From Fonsecaea monophora (Eukaryota > Ascomycota > Eurotiomycetes > Chaetothyriales > Herpotrichiellaceae): a stretch of DNA of 64,000 nt. A program made the translations under genes and the position numbers. Below are positions 63,301-64,000 of the stretch, piece by piece; the stretch's first letter is position 1, and each line of letters begins with the position of its first letter. The notes under the pieces were generated by a model. The model worked only from the letters and a program-made list of their open reading frames with translations. It was not told the origin of the DNA and did no database searches. The DNA is taken from positions 62,001-126,000 of the forward strand of contig NW_019173934.1 of the NCBI RefSeq assembly GCF_001642475.1, in the 5' to 3' direction.

Positions 63301-63903
63301 GCAGCAGGCCCAACTCGGATGCGACCAATCCTTCCCACCAAAGACGAACAGGGTTTCAGGTCAACGCCGAATTTGGCAGGGCTGGTGTCCCTTAAACCCC
63401 CATCCGCTCAACTGCGGCGGAAACCGTCCCTCGAAATGGATCTGGTGTCGGATATTGGTGACAACAGAGCAATCGGCGGAGGCTATGTGGGAGCACTTCC
63501 AAGCTCATTTGCGGTTCACATGGTGAAAGGAACAATCGAGTCACGCCATGAAAAAGAAAAGAAGGAACAGCAAGAATTGTTTACAAAAATCATGATGGCG
63601 CGCATGAATGCCCTTGAAGAGAGCTTCAGAGAGGTAATTCATGAGATGAGAGACCATATGAGACACGATGTTAGGAGCAGGAGCCGTGGAGGGGGGCCAC
63701 AGCCGAGTGGCCGAAAGGCAAGGACCCGGGAGGAGGAGGTCGATCGAACACTCACGGCAAGTAATTATGCAGAGGCTACTACACCCCGAGCGAGCTCACC
63801 CACCAAGGTGGCAGAACCCTCGCAAGCGCAGCAATGCACTACAGAAGGTGGGAACGGGCAAAGTGAAGAACAAGATACGAGGACGCAACCACACTCCACT
63901 TGA
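60358..63903 (+). CDS. yvc1: Yvc1-like TRP cation channel
   Basis: Predicted vacuolar Ca2+-release channel, 1181 residues, single exon, ATG at 60358. A basic N terminus leads into a long acidic run (about 58-105, DDEGDGSEDDEDEEQEEEEE), then the conserved TTPLLPIFSAARLDAIPVFA. The cytosolic region continues to about residue 355. Transmembrane segments lie between about 365 and 600: NILSTLSFAVLLSLFVAVLV, LGILLILVIHLALRLYGILM, MAVDLIAVSLLILISCSGFF and the pore region FGNDGIDTPSSVAYALLQML, followed by the last helix LFLFICHFLVVTILITVLTN. The C-terminal half is disordered, Ser/Arg/Glu-rich, with a late helix (KEKKEQQELFTKIMMARMNA) that may tetramerise. Yeast Yvc1 is 675 residues; the long tail is typical of filamentous-fungal versions. 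The acidic N-terminal run could bind Ca2+, but that is inference. Confidence 0.92.
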   Translation: MISFSLTRALRGQRRRERSPFSSTYTRTTQSPEASRRPTRRSWGRPSLHDRVPFSQEDHDQDIDDEGDGSEDDEDEEQEEEEEVTTQEGEDVGNDDEDDEDGPDDTTPLLPIFSAARLDAIPVFALTHAIRLLVSSRCDTVLTWEQLRAPQVSQFLVKPIEQEIRRNHLNAATHCALMANCLQYSKEAAMSSGNSGTNKTRAMVCELVAIKLLKDFSTRELIDALSYDFDPLQGQLDAMPQTEHERRNTASSKKPAQRPARISCFEIAIRAQAKMFLSHPMVVKQLEAIWAGTIVFHSAADSLHRPVPTISRSRGYGTNDGGLSAKSAPIHPSSCTPRRAVTLYDPRDASLFKLSRLRVPRYRNILSTLSFAVLLSLFVAVLVQRSLEITTLEVVFWFWAAGYMLDEIVGFNEQGFSLYIASFWNTFDLGILLILVIHLALRLYGILMPDVRKHMVANMAYDVLAADAILLFPRLFSVLDHYRYFSPLLIAFRYMAVDLIAVSLLILISCSGFFVALTLSFGNDGIDTPSSVAYALLQMLMGFTPAAWDRWDGYNILGKMILTLFLFICHFLVVTILITVLTNSFMAIVRNASEEHQFLFAVNTISHVKSDALFSYVAPTNILQWLLVPLRYFVPFRQYVKINRTIIKITHLPLLFSILLYEKTIMQSTVYDSIDLVERRGRVRRTTKFTRLNRAPSIATFRQDRALEEVFRQPFDSTIRNAHDSRDRRKASNVVSTWMNKMGDDVADPPQEQDRQVVDRLEAKGTISRRPRRVSRARDFSRQTMSVASDPEDFTTNQGFLSPAETNPLQITPTALEQPAGNTDAEGDDEMPTHDDGDEEETTTLEHRSPSDTEPEQHNAIPPIPEHPDYFTSKQAPGDSVLEADHFLAPVSQVKLEKPRSGTDSPLRRLPKEQARHHSRNVSAATMIFKPMTDSSTEQTSSVEEGKVAPPRAHISAPGSGARTPVSKPGSSGAGHRTPKRAAGPTRMRPILPTKDEQGFRSTPNLAGLVSLKPPSAQLRRKPSLEMDLVSDIGDNRAIGGGYVGALPSSFAVHMVKGTIESRHEKEKKEQQELFTKIMMARMNALEESFREVIHEMRDHMRHDVRSRSRGGGPQPSGRKARTREEEVDRTLTASNYAEATTPRASSPTKVAEPSQAQQCTTEGGNGQSEEQDTRTQPHST

Positions 63904-64000
63904 GGCTCACCTGGGGGTGGTCTTGGGAAACTCTTGAATGCGGTGCCGCATTAGACTCAAACGGCGGGAAGCATTGATATCACTTTTGCCTGAATACGAG
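63904..64000. other. 3' flank of the channel gene, window edge
   Basis: Only 97 bases follow the stop codon. Nothing is identified. Confidence 0.5.

Overview
The window reads as nuclear DNA of a filamentous ascomycete (Pezizomycotina). The evidence is short introns with GTRAGT donors and CTAAC branch points, long intergenic promoters, and a fungal gene set: a PiT phosphate symporter, an Egt1-type ergothioneine synthase, a URA2-type pyrimidine protein, a Yvc1-type TRP channel and PP2A-like Ppg1. A Eurotiomycete or black-yeast relative is possible, but the sequence alone does not fix the order. I saw no tRNA, rRNA, transposon, CRISPR array or telomere repeat.

Layout. The left end (1.4-2.9 kb) holds the most unusual gene: a ten-exon secretory precursor that releases 15 near-identical peptides carrying an invariant TAVEYWD, cut at Lys-Arg sites. 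It has the architecture of a fungal RiPP or pheromone-like precursor, but I do not recognise the core peptide. Then follow a phosphate permease (-), prolyl-tRNA synthetase (+, with a Gcn4/CPC1 site and paired E-boxes upstream), a membrane-anchored GNAT (+), Ppg1 phosphatase (-), two uncharacterised proteins, Egt1 (-), a RhoGEF (+), a divergent Cdt2 (-)/Rrp5 (+) pair, a disordered hypothetical protein (+), a divergent DNA ligase IV (-)/EH-domain protein (+) pair, a small hypothetical protein (-), a gene-poor stretch (46.4-51.9 kb) with one weak small gene and fragments, the large URA2 gene (-), and a Yvc1-like channel (+).

Most of the window is housekeeping DNA, and no metabolic cluster is visible to the right of the peptide gene. 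If the repeat peptide has tailoring enzymes, they must lie left of base 1 or elsewhere in the genome. Two conserved genes carry apparent lesions: Rrp5 has a one-base frameshift in an A-run near 29376, and URA2 has an intron whose expected acceptor, just before a conserved CPSase motif, lacks AG. Both may be assembly errors. Coordinates for spliced genes were worked out by hand from splice consensus and reading-frame continuity.
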